From assembly GCA_965221175.1 (NCBI GenBank), contig OZ244867.1, positions 248,001-312,000 on the forward strand: a stretch of 64,000 nucleotides of DNA, given 5' to 3'. Made by a program: the position numbers and the translations under genes. Every line of letters starts with the position of its first letter. Positions within the stretch are counted from its first letter, which is position 1. This stretch comes from JAJDZL01 sp965221175. GTDB taxonomy: Bacteria; Pseudomonadota; Gammaproteobacteria; Arenicellales; JAJDZL01. A model generated the notes under the pieces. It was not told the DNA's origin. It saw nothing but the letters and a program-made list of their open reading frames with translations, and ran no database searches. This document shows, one piece after another, positions 53,482 to 62,878 of this stretch.

Positions 53482-54704
53482 AACTTCTCACCCAGTACAT
53501 TTGCAACAGAGAAAACATCTTTGTCGCCTCTGCCGCACATATTCATGACAAGAATCTGGTCTTTGTCGAATTCGGAGGCGATTTTTGAAACATGTGCTAG
53601 TGCATGTGCAGGCTCCAATGCTGGGATAATGCCTTCTGTTTGACAGCACAGTTGAAAAGCATCTAACGCTTCCTGATCTGTAACTGAAACATACTCAACT
53701 CGTCCGATATCGTGAAGCCACGAGTGTTCGGGCCCAATTCCAGGATAGTCAAGTCCAGCCGAAATGGAATGAGCATCAATAATCTGGCCGTCATCTGTCT
53801 GCAACAAATAGGTTCGGTTGCCGTGCAGCACTCCGGGTATTCCACCTGTGATCGATGCAGCATGCTTGCCGGTTTCGACTCCCATCCCGGCAGCTTCGAC
53901 TCCGATAATTCGTATGTCTTTCTCGTCCAAAAATGGGTGAAACAGTCCCATTGCATTGGAACCCCCTCCGATGCAGGCAACTAGACAGTCGGGCAGACGA
54001 TTTTCTGCCTCAAGTATCTGTTCGCGAGTCTCATTGCCGATAACAGATTGAAAATTACGAACCATCTCCGGATATGGGTGCGGTCCTGCTACAGTTCCGA
54101 TAATGTAGAAAGTCGTATCAACATTGGCCACCCAGTCGCGAAGAGCTTCGTTCATGGCATCTTTAAGCGTTCCGGTACCCGAAGTGACTGGCACGACTTC
54201 GGCACCGAGCAGTTTCATGCGAAAAACATTGGGTGCTTGTCGTTCAATATCAGTCTCACCCATGTAAACAACACAGGGAAGGTCAAAAAGAGCGCAGACA
54301 GTGGCAGTTGCCACTCCGTGCTGACCGGCTCCGGTTTCCGCAATGATGCGAGTTTTTTTCATACGGCGGGCGAGCAGAATCTGGCCCATGGTGTTATTTA
54401 TTTTGTGTGAGCCGGTATGATTTAATTCGTCACGCTTGAAATAGATTTTCGGTCCGCCTAGATGCTCACTGAGACGAACGGCGTGATACAGGGGACTGGG
54501 GCGACCGGTGTAATGTTTTGCGTAATAGTCGATCTCGGCTTGAAAGTCTGGATCTTCGCGAGCACTGTTGTAGGCTTTTTCAACATTGAGAATGAGAGGC
54601 ATTAAGGTTTCTGCTACAAACCGTCCGCCAAACATTCCATAGTGGCCGGTTTCGTCAGGTCCTGCACGATAAGACTCAATAGCGATACTGGTTTTGGAAT
54701 TCAA
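53478..54704 (-). CDS. trpB: Tryptophan synthase beta subunit
   Basis: TrpB joins indole and serine with pyridoxal phosphate. The 408-residue length is normal. The phosphate-cofactor lysine is in ELNHTGSHKINNTMGQ (near residue 95), the glycine-rich CIGGGSNAMGLFHPF is near 237, and AGLDYPGIGPEHSWL and MCGRGDKD are typical. It is transcribed away from truA; the 82 bases between 54705 and 54786 must hold both promoters. Confidence 0.97.
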   Translation of the reverse strand: MNSKTSIAIESYRAGPDETGHYGMFGGRFVAETLMPLILNVEKAYNSAREDPDFQAEIDYYAKHYTGRPSPLYHAVRLSEHLGGPKIYFKRDELNHTGSHKINNTMGQILLARRMKKTRIIAETGAGQHGVATATVCALFDLPCVVYMGETDIERQAPNVFRMKLLGAEVVPVTSGTGTLKDAMNEALRDWVANVDTTFYIIGTVAGPHPYPEMVRNFQSVIGNETREQILEAENRLPDCLVACIGGGSNAMGLFHPFLDEKDIRIIGVEAAGMGVETGKHAASITGGIPGVLHGNRTYLLQTDDGQIIDAHSISAGLDYPGIGPEHSWLHDIGRVEYVSVTDQEALDAFQLCCQTEGIIPALEPAHALAHVSKIASEFDKDQILVMNMCGRGDKDVFSVANVLGEKF

Positions 54705-54786
54705 TTGATAAATCCTGCAAGCTCAAATGGAATAGACAAGCATTATACTCAATGAAAATTTGAATGAGTTTCAGGAAATTTTTGAA

Positions 54787-55566
54787 ATGAAGATAGCAGG
54801 ATGTGTCGAATACGATGGTTCAAAATTTTGTGGCTGGCAGATTCAACACGGCCAGCCGAGCGTTCAGAGTGCGGTAGAACAGGCATTTTCGAACATTGCC
54901 AATCACAAAGTTTCGGTGCATTGCGCTGGCCGAACGGATACCGGTGTACACGCTTGTGGTCAGATTTTTCATTTTGAGACTGACAACCAGCGAACAGCGT
55001 ATTCCTGGGTGATGGGAGCGAATTCAAAACTGCCCGAAGGAGTGACTGTGATTTGGACGAAGGAGATTGACCAGTCATTTCACGCAAGATTCAGCGCAAC
55101 CAGTCGAACGTATCGTTACATTGTCCTCAATCGAAGAATGCGCCCAAGTTACCTCGCGAAAAAAGTCAGCTGGTACATTCGTGACTTGGATGTTCATCGG
55201 ATGAACTCGGCTGCACAATCGCTAATTGGGACACACGATTTCAGCGCATTTCGATCATCACATTGTCGAAGCAAGGTTGCCCAAAGGAGCATTCTAGTAC
55301 TGGAAGTGAACAGAAAGAATGATTGGGTGTGGATTGATATTGAGGCCAACGGCTTTTTGCATCACATGGTGAGAAACATAGCTGGTGTTCTTCTAGCAAT
55401 CGGAAGCGGAGATTGTGAACTCGACTGGGTCAATGAAGTGCTTGATAGCAAGGATCGAAAGAAAGCTGGAGCCACAGCACCCGCCGATGGGCTTTATTTT
55501 GTGAGTGCCAACTATCCGCAGCACTACGAACTGCCATGTCCTCCACACGCCTGCCGCTTTTGGTAG
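54787..55566 (+). CDS. truA: tRNA pseudouridine synthase A
   Basis: TruA makes pseudouridine at tRNA positions 38-40. I start at the ATG at 54787 (MKIAGCVEYDGSKFCGWQIQ), because the nine residues of the longer frame are not family-like. The catalytic aspartate is in HCAGRTDTGVHACGQI; FSATSRTYRYIVLNR and GFLHHMVRNIAGVL are typical. In many Gammaproteobacteria truA follows fimV directly, so this marks the right side of the break in synteny. Confidence 0.96.
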   Translation: MKIAGCVEYDGSKFCGWQIQHGQPSVQSAVEQAFSNIANHKVSVHCAGRTDTGVHACGQIFHFETDNQRTAYSWVMGANSKLPEGVTVIWTKEIDQSFHARFSATSRTYRYIVLNRRMRPSYLAKKVSWYIRDLDVHRMNSAAQSLIGTHDFSAFRSSHCRSKVAQRSILVLEVNRKNDWVWIDIEANGFLHHMVRNIAGVLLAIGSGDCELDWVNEVLDSKDRKKAGATAPADGLYFVSANYPQHYELPCPPHACRFW

Positions 55567-55735
55567 TTCAAGTTGCTGCTATATGCCAAAGCGAATTGCA
55601 CACCAATTCGATTTTATATAATCAGTGAAGATGGCCGTGGTAACAAGGAAGACAATGCTTCGAATCAAATTGCCGAATTCTTGCTGATAGCAGAAGTATA
55701 GAGCCATTACAGCTGTCCTAACTGATCACCATCGT

Positions 55736-56413
55736 ATGAAACTCTTCACTCGTACACCTGTTTTCAGCGATTCGTCGAGTCACTTCCGTACACAGATTAA
55801 AGTGTGCGGAATAACTCGAATAGAAGACGCGATTTACGCTGCACAGTGCGGCGTTGATGCGATTGGTCTGATTTTTTATTCACCGAGTCCACGCAATGTT
55901 GGTAGCGAGCAGGCGAAGAAAATTCGTCAAAATTTGCCCGAATCGGTTGCCTCCGTTGCAGTGGTTGTAGATCCAGATGACGAGTTGCTTAATCAGATCG
56001 TTGAGGAAGTGAAGCCGGATTTCATTCAATTTCACGGTAACGAATCTCCTGACCGGTGTCAGCAATCCGGATTGCCGTTCCTTAAAGCATTTCGAGTCCG
56101 CAGTGCAGCGCTAGTTGAACAGGCAGTTGGCGATTATTCGTCTGCAAGTGCAGTATTACTGGATGCCTATGTACCGGATAAGGTGGGTGGCACAGGGCAA
56201 ACATTTTCATGGGATTTGGTACCGCAATTGGAGATGCCGATCATTCTCGCTGGAGGACTTGACTCCAGCAATATTGCGCAAGCCATTCAAACAGTAAATC
56301 CCGTTGCGGTAGATGTCAGCACCGGAGTCGAATCCAGCCCGGGCATCAAGGATAATCATGCGGTTCGAGAATTTGTTATGACCGTAAATAACGTTTGCAC
56401 CATGGCGAGTTGA
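55736..56413 (+). CDS. trpF: Phosphoribosylanthranilate isomerase
   Basis: A (beta/alpha)8 enzyme of tryptophan synthesis, 225 residues. IKVCGITRIEDAIYAAQCGV with the catalytic Cys, IGLIFYSPSPRNV, VGVVVD-type VASVAVVVDPDDE, IQFHGNESPDRC, the Asp in LLDAYVPDKVGGTGQTF, and LAGGLDSSNIAQAI and VDVSTGVESSPGIKD are all present. Gap to truA is about 170 bases. The first 20 residues before IKVCG are extra, and an internal start is possible. Confidence 0.96.
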   Translation: MKLFTRTPVFSDSSSHFRTQIKVCGITRIEDAIYAAQCGVDAIGLIFYSPSPRNVGSEQAKKIRQNLPESVASVAVVVDPDDELLNQIVEEVKPDFIQFHGNESPDRCQQSGLPFLKAFRVRSAALVEQAVGDYSSASAVLLDAYVPDKVGGTGQTFSWDLVPQLEMPIILAGGLDSSNIAQAIQTVNPVAVDVSTGVESSPGIKDNHAVREFVMTVNNVCTMAS

Positions 56414-56438
56414 CGTTCAGGGAATTCAGAATATTCTT

Positions 56439-57323
56439 ATGAACTGGTTTACAAAACTGCTGCCGCCAAAAATCAAGTCAGGTGCAAGCTTGACGAAAAA
56501 GGGTGTTCCCGAAGGAATTTGGGTTAAATGTCCTGAGTGCACTGCAGTGCTGTACCAACTGGAACTAGGACACAATCTGAATGTTTGCCCCAAGTGTAAT
56601 CATCACATGCGCATGGGGGGCATGATGAGAGTCAGTTCATTTCTGGACCCCGGAACTGTCGAACAATTGAAAGGTGAAGTCAAACCGGTAGACAAGCTCA
56701 AGTTTCGAGACAGCAAAAAATACAAGGATCGACTTTCAGAGGCGCAGAAAAGAACAGGCAATTTGGATGCACTAGTGGTGGCACGAGGCACATTGAACGA
56801 GTTGCCGTTGGTGGTTGCCGCATTTGATTTCGAATTTATGGGTGGTTCAATGGGTTCGGTGGTCGGAGAAAGGTTCGTTCACGCGGCCACAGCCAGCATT
56901 GAGGGCGATATGCCAATGGTGTGTTTTTCAGCCAGTGGTGGCGCTAGAATGCAGGAGGCAATGTATTCACTGATGCAGATGGCGAAAACAACAGCTGCGG
57001 TTAATATGCTTAAATCTGCAAGGCTTCCATATATATCAGTGCTGACCGACCCGACAATGGGTGGCGTATCGGCAAGTCTGGCTATGCTCGGAGACATTAT
57101 CATTGCCGAACCGAAGGCGTTGATCGGATTTGCCGGTCAGCGCGTAATTGAGCAAACCGTTCGTGAGACGCTTCCGGAGGGCTTCCAGCGATCAGAGTTT
57201 CATTTTCAGCATGGTGCTCTGGATTTGGTTGTCGACAGGAGAGACCTTCGAGATTCAATTTACGGAATATTGACAACGTTGTTATCGGCAAGAACCAACC
57301 ACAAATTTCATGTTGCGCAATAA
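56439..57323 (+). CDS. accD: Acetyl-CoA carboxylase carboxyltransferase beta subunit
   Basis: AccD forms the carboxyltransferase with AccA for malonyl-CoA synthesis. The N-terminal zinc ribbon (KCPECTAVLYQ, NVCPKCNHHMRM) and the crotonase-type domain (FDFEFMGGSMGSVVGERFV, CFSASGGARMQEAM, TDPTMGGVSASLAMLGDI, GFAGQRVIEQTVRETLPEGF) are complete at 294 residues. Its end overlaps the likely start of folC by 14 bases. Confidence 0.97.
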   Translation: MNWFTKLLPPKIKSGASLTKKGVPEGIWVKCPECTAVLYQLELGHNLNVCPKCNHHMRMGGMMRVSSFLDPGTVEQLKGEVKPVDKLKFRDSKKYKDRLSEAQKRTGNLDALVVARGTLNELPLVVAAFDFEFMGGSMGSVVGERFVHAATASIEGDMPMVCFSASGGARMQEAMYSLMQMAKTTAAVNMLKSARLPYISVLTDPTMGGVSASLAMLGDIIIAEPKALIGFAGQRVIEQTVRETLPEGFQRSEFHFQHGALDLVVDRRDLRDSIYGILTTLLSARTNHKFHVAQ

Positions 57324-58668
57324 ATCAACAGCAAAATCGAATAAATCTGTAGTCAATTTGCAGTTGCAGTCGCAAGCTTGTCGCGGCGTGGACGACTGGA
57401 TACGCTATATTCAGCTGCTTCACTACAGAACGATGGATCTCACATTAGATCGCGTGAGATCGGTAATTGATCGAATTGTTTCTGGAAAAATTCCGTTCAA
57501 AGTGATCGCTGTTTCCGGTACAAATGGCAAGGGTTCCGTGGCAACGATGTTGGAATCCATCTTCAGGCATGCCGGCATCCGTACGGGACTCTATACTTCG
57601 CCGCATCTCGTACATTTCAATGAACGATTTGTCGTCAATGGGAAATTGATTTCGGATTCCGATCTGCTTGAGGAATTTCAGAGGGTCGAAGAGAAGCGGA
57701 AAGGCGTACCGCTGACATTTTTTGAGTATGGAACTGCGATTGCAATCGATTATTTTATCCAGAAGAATGTGCAAATTGCGATCCTCGAAGTCGGACTTGG
57801 CGGGCGCAAGGATGCAGTAAATGTGCTGGATGCGGATTTGGCGTGTGTCACCTCGATTGGCACCGATCATGTGAAGTGGCTGGGCAATACTAGGGAGCAA
57901 ATCGGATTCGAAAAAGCTGGCATTTTGCGATCGAACCAGCTTGCGGTATGCACGGATCCAGATCTGCCTCAAAGCGTGCGCGATTCGGCAGACAAGCTGT
58001 CCCTCCAATTGCATGTCAATGGAGAAAACTTTGATTTGGAGTCTAGCGGTTCTGAATGGAATTGGAAATTAACACACCCGCAGTCGGTGACAAAGATAAG
58101 TGCAATCCCAACTCCTGCCATAGCTGGAACCTGCCAGCGAGACAATTCCGCGGGTGCGGTAACCGTTGCAGTGCTAGCCAGGAAGTTCTTCAATATTTCT
58201 GATGATGCGATTCGAACTGGAATTGGAACTGCCGCACTGGAAGGGCGACTTCAAGTCGTTCAGCAAGAACCGCAGGTACTTCTTGATGTTGCCCATAACA
58301 TAGAGTCAGTTCGCGAACTTAAGAAATTCCTTGAAAATAATCCAGTTGAAGGGCGAGAAATCGCCTTGATGTCCGTTCTATCGGAGAAGCCAATTGAACT
58401 GATGGTTGATTGCATCAAGCCACTAATTGATGAGTGGCTACTTTGCGGAATTCACGATGAACGGGGAATCACTGCAAGAAAACTGTTTCGGCGAGTGAAT
58501 CCCATACTAGGCGACGAAGTATCCGCGTCGCTACATTTCGATGCTCAGCAGGGATTTGATGCGGCATTAGCCCAAGCAACCTTCAAAGATCGGATTGTTG
58601 TGTTCGGATCTTTCCTCACTGTAGGAGATATAATTGAGCGATACCGGACACAAAGTAGATTCCAATGA
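57310..58668 (+). CDS. folC: Folylpolyglutamate synthase / dihydrofolate synthase
   Basis: Bifunctional Mur-ligase-type enzyme adding glutamate to folates. VIAVSGTNGKGSVATMLESI is the P-loop, LYTSPHLVHFNERF and ILEVGLGGRKDAVNVLDADL are typical, with VTSIGTDHVKWLGNTREQIG and LLDVAHNIES in the C-terminal domain. It has 452 residues. The ATG at 57310 lies inside accD; a later start before VDDWIRYIQLLHYRTMDL is possible. The stop overlaps the next gene as ATGA. Confidence 0.96.
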   Translation: MLRNKSTAKSNKSVVNLQLQSQACRGVDDWIRYIQLLHYRTMDLTLDRVRSVIDRIVSGKIPFKVIAVSGTNGKGSVATMLESIFRHAGIRTGLYTSPHLVHFNERFVVNGKLISDSDLLEEFQRVEEKRKGVPLTFFEYGTAIAIDYFIQKNVQIAILEVGLGGRKDAVNVLDADLACVTSIGTDHVKWLGNTREQIGFEKAGILRSNQLAVCTDPDLPQSVRDSADKLSLQLHVNGENFDLESSGSEWNWKLTHPQSVTKISAIPTPAIAGTCQRDNSAGAVTVAVLARKFFNISDDAIRTGIGTAALEGRLQVVQQEPQVLLDVAHNIESVRELKKFLENNPVEGREIALMSVLSEKPIELMVDCIKPLIDEWLLCGIHDERGITARKLFRRVNPILGDEVSASLHFDAQQGFDAALAQATFKDRIVVFGSFLTVGDIIERYRTQSRFQ

Positions 58669-59669
58669 ATAGAACGATGCAGCATTCATTCAAAACCAAT
58701 GGATTTAGTAGCTTTGTTGCGGGTTTGTTCTTGTGGGCAGCGGCTTTCATTCTGGTTTTTTTTGTAATTTTGGATATTCCGAGTTACAACGCTCCATACC
58801 TAAGCATTGACGAAAATCTTTCTGATTCCGCTGCATCCTCTCAAGAAATTATTAAATTAGTGGATGAAACGGCGGAAAATTCCAGCTCAATCGCATCGAC
58901 CGCACAAAGCCTTGAGTCTTCAGAAGTAGAAGGTACATCTGTGCCGACCGGATCGATTATTGATGCTAGCGCGAGCGTTGCGAAAAAGAAGGTTTCAACA
59001 ATCATTCCGAATTCCGAAATCCCCGTAGCGACTGTCGATTTATCGCCAGGCTGGTACATTCAAGTTGCTGCCTTTGAAAGCGCTGTCAAAGCGGGAGTAG
59101 AACGGCTCAAATATTCGAAATCGCAGTTGCCAACCAGAATTGAAGATGGCGCAGATGGCATTTCGCGTGTATTGGTTGGTCCTTATTTGTCTGAAGCAGA
59201 AGCGGCTGAAGCACAACGCAAAATTTCCAAAGAACTGAAATTCAAGGATGGCATCATTCAAAGTGTGAATATCAGCGAATTAGCATCAAGCGCAGTAGCG
59301 AATCAGAACACCGTCAGCCCGTCGACGCAATCCGCAGAAATCCAGAAAGTTCCTAAGCCATCATCTGCCAGCAGTGCGAGCACAAACGCTGGAACCACCA
59401 AATCTGCAAAATCGAAATCCGAAGATTCGAAATTAGAGAATGGTTGGTACGTTCAGGTCGGTGCCTTTAAAAGCAGAATAAATGCCAGGATTGAACGCAT
59501 GAAGTTCGACAAGTTGAATTTTCCAACAAACATTGAAAGCGGACTTGATAAATTCAACCGTGTTTTGGTCGGACCCTATCTTTCAAAGAGTGAGGCAGAT
59601 CAGACAAAGACTCGTATCTCTGCAGACCTGAAAGTGAAGGACGCTGTTGTTCGGAATATTCAATCCTAA
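58665..59669 (+). CDS. DedD-like protein with two SPOR domains
   Basis: Inner-membrane protein of 334 residues: a membrane helix near residues 15-37 (FVAGLFLWAAAFILVFFVIL), a Ser/Ala-rich linker, a first SPOR domain (SPGWYIQVAAFESAVKAGVE through SRVLVGPYLSEAEAAEAQRK), a Ser/Lys linker and a second SPOR domain (ENGWYVQVGAFKSRINARIE through NRVLVGPYLSKSEADQTKTR). SPOR domains bind denuded septal peptidoglycan. Classical DedD has one SPOR domain, so a duplication occurred here. It lies between folC and cvpA as dedD does in relatives. Confidence 0.88.
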   Translation: MNRTMQHSFKTNGFSSFVAGLFLWAAAFILVFFVILDIPSYNAPYLSIDENLSDSAASSQEIIKLVDETAENSSSIASTAQSLESSEVEGTSVPTGSIIDASASVAKKKVSTIIPNSEIPVATVDLSPGWYIQVAAFESAVKAGVERLKYSKSQLPTRIEDGADGISRVLVGPYLSEAEAAEAQRKISKELKFKDGIIQSVNISELASSAVANQNTVSPSTQSAEIQKVPKPSSASSASTNAGTTKSAKSKSEDSKLENGWYVQVGAFKSRINARIERMKFDKLNFPTNIESGLDKFNRVLVGPYLSKSEADQTKTRISADLKVKDAVVRNIQS

Positions 59670-59953
59670 CAGGGCTGGCCATGATTAGTTCGTTCGCTCT
59701 CGCATTCAAATGACTTTGAAAGTTCTGCCTGCGTACAAATTCCTGATTTTATTTATTAGGATTGCCTGAGTTTGGTTGGATACAATACTGTCACTGGAGG
59801 ACACTGATTCAGTAGCAATCAGGTTCTTGATTGTACCGGGCGATATATCAATATTATTTTGCTGATGAGTGTGTTCCTAGATGACCAATGAAAGGAATTT
59901 CTCATCTCTTACTGACAGCAACAGGTTTACACTGCATATTGCGGTAGGTCTTC
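59670..59953. other. Intergenic stretch before cvpA
   Basis: About 284 bases with stops in all frames and no recognised feature. It separates the SPOR gene from cvpA and is wider than usual for this cluster, so a promoter for cvpA-purF may lie here. Confidence 0.4.
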
Positions 59954-60505
59954 TTGTCCACTATTGTTATTGACATCGGCTTCATAGCCGTAGTCTTCAT
60001 TTCTTTGCTCATCGGTGCATACCGAGGTTTTGTGCGATCCTTGCTGTCCGTAGTCTCTTGGGTAGTTGCGGTATGGGTGACTTGGAAATTTGCTGGGTTA
60101 ACTGTGCCGTTATATGACGGACTGAACATGGGACCGACTGTGCAGTTGATTGTTGCTCACCTCGCAGTATTTTTCGGGGTACTTCTAGTTGTTGCGATCA
60201 TCAGTGCATTGCTGGCGAAGGTGCTGGTTGTTGAGGGTATCGCTGGTTTGGACAAAACCCTCGGAATTGCTTTTGGTGCCGTACGCGGGGTATTGATCGT
60301 TCTGCTTATTGCCGTCATAGGGTCGTTTACCTTTTTTCTCCACGAGCCTTGGTGGCAAGAATCGACAGTGTTGAATTTGGTCGAACCCTATGTATTTATG
60401 GTTCGGGAATCTCTGTCGTATTATCTTTCGCCAGAAGTCGTTTCAGAGAAAGCTTTAGATATTAGTCAAGTGATTCGGTTTGAACATCATTTGATTTACT
60501 CATGA
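59954..60505 (+). CDS. cvpA: CvpA family membrane protein
   Basis: CvpA proteins are inner-membrane proteins linked to colicin V production and envelope integrity, usually next to purF. Four helices are visible in 183 residues: IVIDIGFIAVVFISLLIGAY, LLSVVSWVVAVWVTWKFAGL, LIVAHLAVFFGVLLVVAIIS and VRGVLIVLLIAVIGSFTFFL. YRGFVRSLLS, LDKTLGIAFGAVRGVLI and HEPWWQES are family blocks. The TTG start is tentative. Confidence 0.92.
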   Translation: MSTIVIDIGFIAVVFISLLIGAYRGFVRSLLSVVSWVVAVWVTWKFAGLTVPLYDGLNMGPTVQLIVAHLAVFFGVLLVVAIISALLAKVLVVEGIAGLDKTLGIAFGAVRGVLIVLLIAVIGSFTFFLHEPWWQESTVLNLVEPYVFMVRESLSYYLSPEVVSEKALDISQVIRFEHHLIYS

Positions 60506-60529
60506 TGTTGATTGACATGGAGTAGAACG

Positions 60530-62050
60530 ATGTGTGGTGTAGTTGCTATGCTTACTGCCAGCCAGGCTGGTTATGAAATTTATGAAGCTCTGACGGTGTT
60601 GCAGCATCGAGGTCAGGACGCTGCTGGAATTGTGACGAGTGATGGACAGCGAGTGTATACGCGTACTGGTCGCGGACTGGTTCGAGACGTGTTTTCCGCA
60701 GAAACCTTGAGTGACCAGAAAGGCACCATGGGTATCGGCCACGTTCGCTATCCTACTGCAGGTGCCAATACTGAGGCAGAATCTCAACCTTTCTACGTCA
60801 ATTCGCCTTTTGGAATTGCGCTCGGACACAATGGCAATCTTATCAATGCAAACGAATTGGGGGAGAAGGTATTCAAAGGTGACCGCCGACAGATCAATAC
60901 CAGTTCCGATTCTGAAATCATGCTGAATGTATTCGCATACGAGTTGTCCACGACGGTGAGAAAAACTGGTGGAAATTTACTTCCAAAACACGTGTTTCGT
61001 GCAGTGGAAAAAGTCTATGAGCGTTGCAAGGGAGCGTTTGCCGTTACAGTTTTGATTGTGGGTTGTGGAATTTTGGCGTTTCGAGACAAGAATGGGATTC
61101 GTCCATTGATATACGGTACACGCGAAACCAGTGGTGGCAAGGATTTCGCGTTCACTTCCGAAAGTGTTGCACTGGATGCACTTGGATTCAAGACTGAGCG
61201 TGACGTGCTGCCAGGCGAAGCGATTTTTATCGATTCAGCAGGCAATCTTCATAGTCGCCAATGCGTGCTGGATGCAAAAGCCACCCCATGCATTTTTGAA
61301 TACGTATATCTGGCAAGACCGGATTCCATGATCGACCGAATTTCAGTCTACAAAACGCGTCTTCGCATGGGTGAGTGGCTGGGGAGGCGGCTGCTTGAGA
61401 AATTTCCGCATCACGATATAGATGTCGTCATGCCGATACCGGATACCAGTCGAGCAGCTGCATTGCAGCTTGCTCATACAATCGGCGTGAAATATCGCGA
61501 AGGCTTCATTAAGAATCGATACTTCGACCGAACTTTCATTATGCCTCAGCAGGCAGAACGAAAATACTCAGTACGGCATAAAATGAATGCAATGACACTA
61601 GAATTTGAGAACAAAAATGTATTGCTGGTAGACGATTCGATTGTTCGTGGAACAACCGCGCAGCAAATTGTCACACGAGCTCGAGAAGCTGGTGCAAAAT
61701 CCGTTTATCTGGTATCAGCTGCACCGCCGATACGTTATCCGAATGTGTATGGAATCGACATCCCGAGCCCGTCCGAACTTGTAGCGACAGATCGTAATGC
61801 AGCGGAAGTTTGCAAAAAAATCGGCGCAGACTTTGTTCTATATCAACGTCTCGATGATCTAATTGAATCGGTTCGAACAGTTAATTCCGACGTTGTGTCT
61901 TTTGAAGCTTCTGTATTCGACGGGCATTACATCACAGGGGATGTGTCGCCCGAATTTCTTTCCAGAATTGACGCTGAGAGACGCGATGAAACGAGAACAC
62001 CAGAGGGTGCGTCTTTACTCGAATTTTCCAGAAAATCCGTTGCAAGCTAG
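60530..62050 (+). CDS. purF: Amidophosphoribosyltransferase
   Basis: First committed step of purine synthesis. I start at 60530 (MCGVVAML) because Cys2 becomes the N-terminal nucleophile of the glutaminase domain after Met removal; the longer frame would bury it. RGQDAAGIVTSDG, IGHVRYPTAG and ALGHNGNLINA belong to the glutaminase part; the phosphoribosyltransferase signature NVLLVDDSIVRGTTAQQIV is near residue 365. It has 506 residues, with no disruption. Confidence 0.97.
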   Translation: MCGVVAMLTASQAGYEIYEALTVLQHRGQDAAGIVTSDGQRVYTRTGRGLVRDVFSAETLSDQKGTMGIGHVRYPTAGANTEAESQPFYVNSPFGIALGHNGNLINANELGEKVFKGDRRQINTSSDSEIMLNVFAYELSTTVRKTGGNLLPKHVFRAVEKVYERCKGAFAVTVLIVGCGILAFRDKNGIRPLIYGTRETSGGKDFAFTSESVALDALGFKTERDVLPGEAIFIDSAGNLHSRQCVLDAKATPCIFEYVYLARPDSMIDRISVYKTRLRMGEWLGRRLLEKFPHHDIDVVMPIPDTSRAAALQLAHTIGVKYREGFIKNRYFDRTFIMPQQAERKYSVRHKMNAMTLEFENKNVLLVDDSIVRGTTAQQIVTRAREAGAKSVYLVSAAPPIRYPNVYGIDIPSPSELVATDRNAAEVCKKIGADFVLYQRLDDLIESVRTVNSDVVSFEASVFDGHYITGDVSPEFLSRIDAERRDETRTPEGASLLEFSRKSVAS

Positions 62051-62055
62051 CTTCA

Positions 62056-62790
62056 TCATTCACGGCTTGGCAAATATAGATTGAATTCACCGCTTGAGCT
62101 GACTCGGATAACTCCGTCATTGCCGCTGTCCCAGTCTCCGAGCACATAGCGGCGAAGATTCTGGCCGTTTGCCTGAACTTGATGGATGCCTGGTCTATGT
62201 ACGTGGCCATGAATGAGAATATCCGCTTCATGCTTCAGCATGACATCTACGACGGCCTGTTGATTGACATCCATCAGTTGTAAATTTTTTTTTGTTTTCC
62301 CTGATTCACTCTGCATACGCATGTCCAATGCACGTTGCAGACGTTCTGTAATCGGCAATTTCAGAACTGCACTTTGCCACTCAGGGGATAGAACAATTTC
62401 ACGATATCGCTGATGCTCAACATCATCGGTACACAAACTGTCGCCATGCATTAACAGTACAACCTTGCCGCCAATTACAATCAACTGTGGGTCTGGAATC
62501 AACGTACCGCCAAATCTGCTCAGAAAATCTTCTCCGATCAGGAAGTCGCGATTGCCATGCATAAGTGAAATATGTATGCCCGATTCGGTGAGTTCTTCAA
62601 GTAATTCAACTGCTTGATGATGGCCGATCAGATCAAGGCCATCGTCGCCGATCCAGTAGTCGAAAAGATCGCCAAGTATGTAGAGCTGTTGTGCATCAGA
62701 CTTGATTGATCTCAAATAGCGGGCAAACTTGTCATAGGTTTCCGCTCTTGCAGGATCGAGATGTAAATCGGAGATAAAGTATGTGGACAT
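62056..62790 (-). CDS. lpxH: UDP-2,3-diacylglucosamine hydrolase
   Basis: LpxH is a metal-dependent pyrophosphatase of lipid A synthesis at the inner membrane. Metallophosphatase motifs: FISDLHLDPAR, LYILGDLFDYWIGDD, LMHGNRDFLIGEDF, LLMHGDSLCTDD and ILIHGHVHRPG. At 244 residues it is complete. It converges with purF and diverges from cysS, with an 88-base gap at 62791-62878 holding both promoters. Its presence supports an outer membrane with lipid A. Confidence 0.96.
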   Translation of the reverse strand: MSTYFISDLHLDPARAETYDKFARYLRSIKSDAQQLYILGDLFDYWIGDDGLDLIGHHQAVELLEELTESGIHISLMHGNRDFLIGEDFLSRFGGTLIPDPQLIVIGGKVVLLMHGDSLCTDDVEHQRYREIVLSPEWQSAVLKLPITERLQRALDMRMQSESGKTKKNLQLMDVNQQAVVDVMLKHEADILIHGHVHRPGIHQVQANGQNLRRYVLGDWDSGNDGVIRVSSSGEFNLYLPSRE

Positions 62791-62878
62791 TCAAGTTTCC
62801 ATCAGTAGAATTCCTATAATAATTCAGTTTTTCTTTTAGTTAGACAGTCATTCGCAGCCGCAATTCATGGACTGAAAT

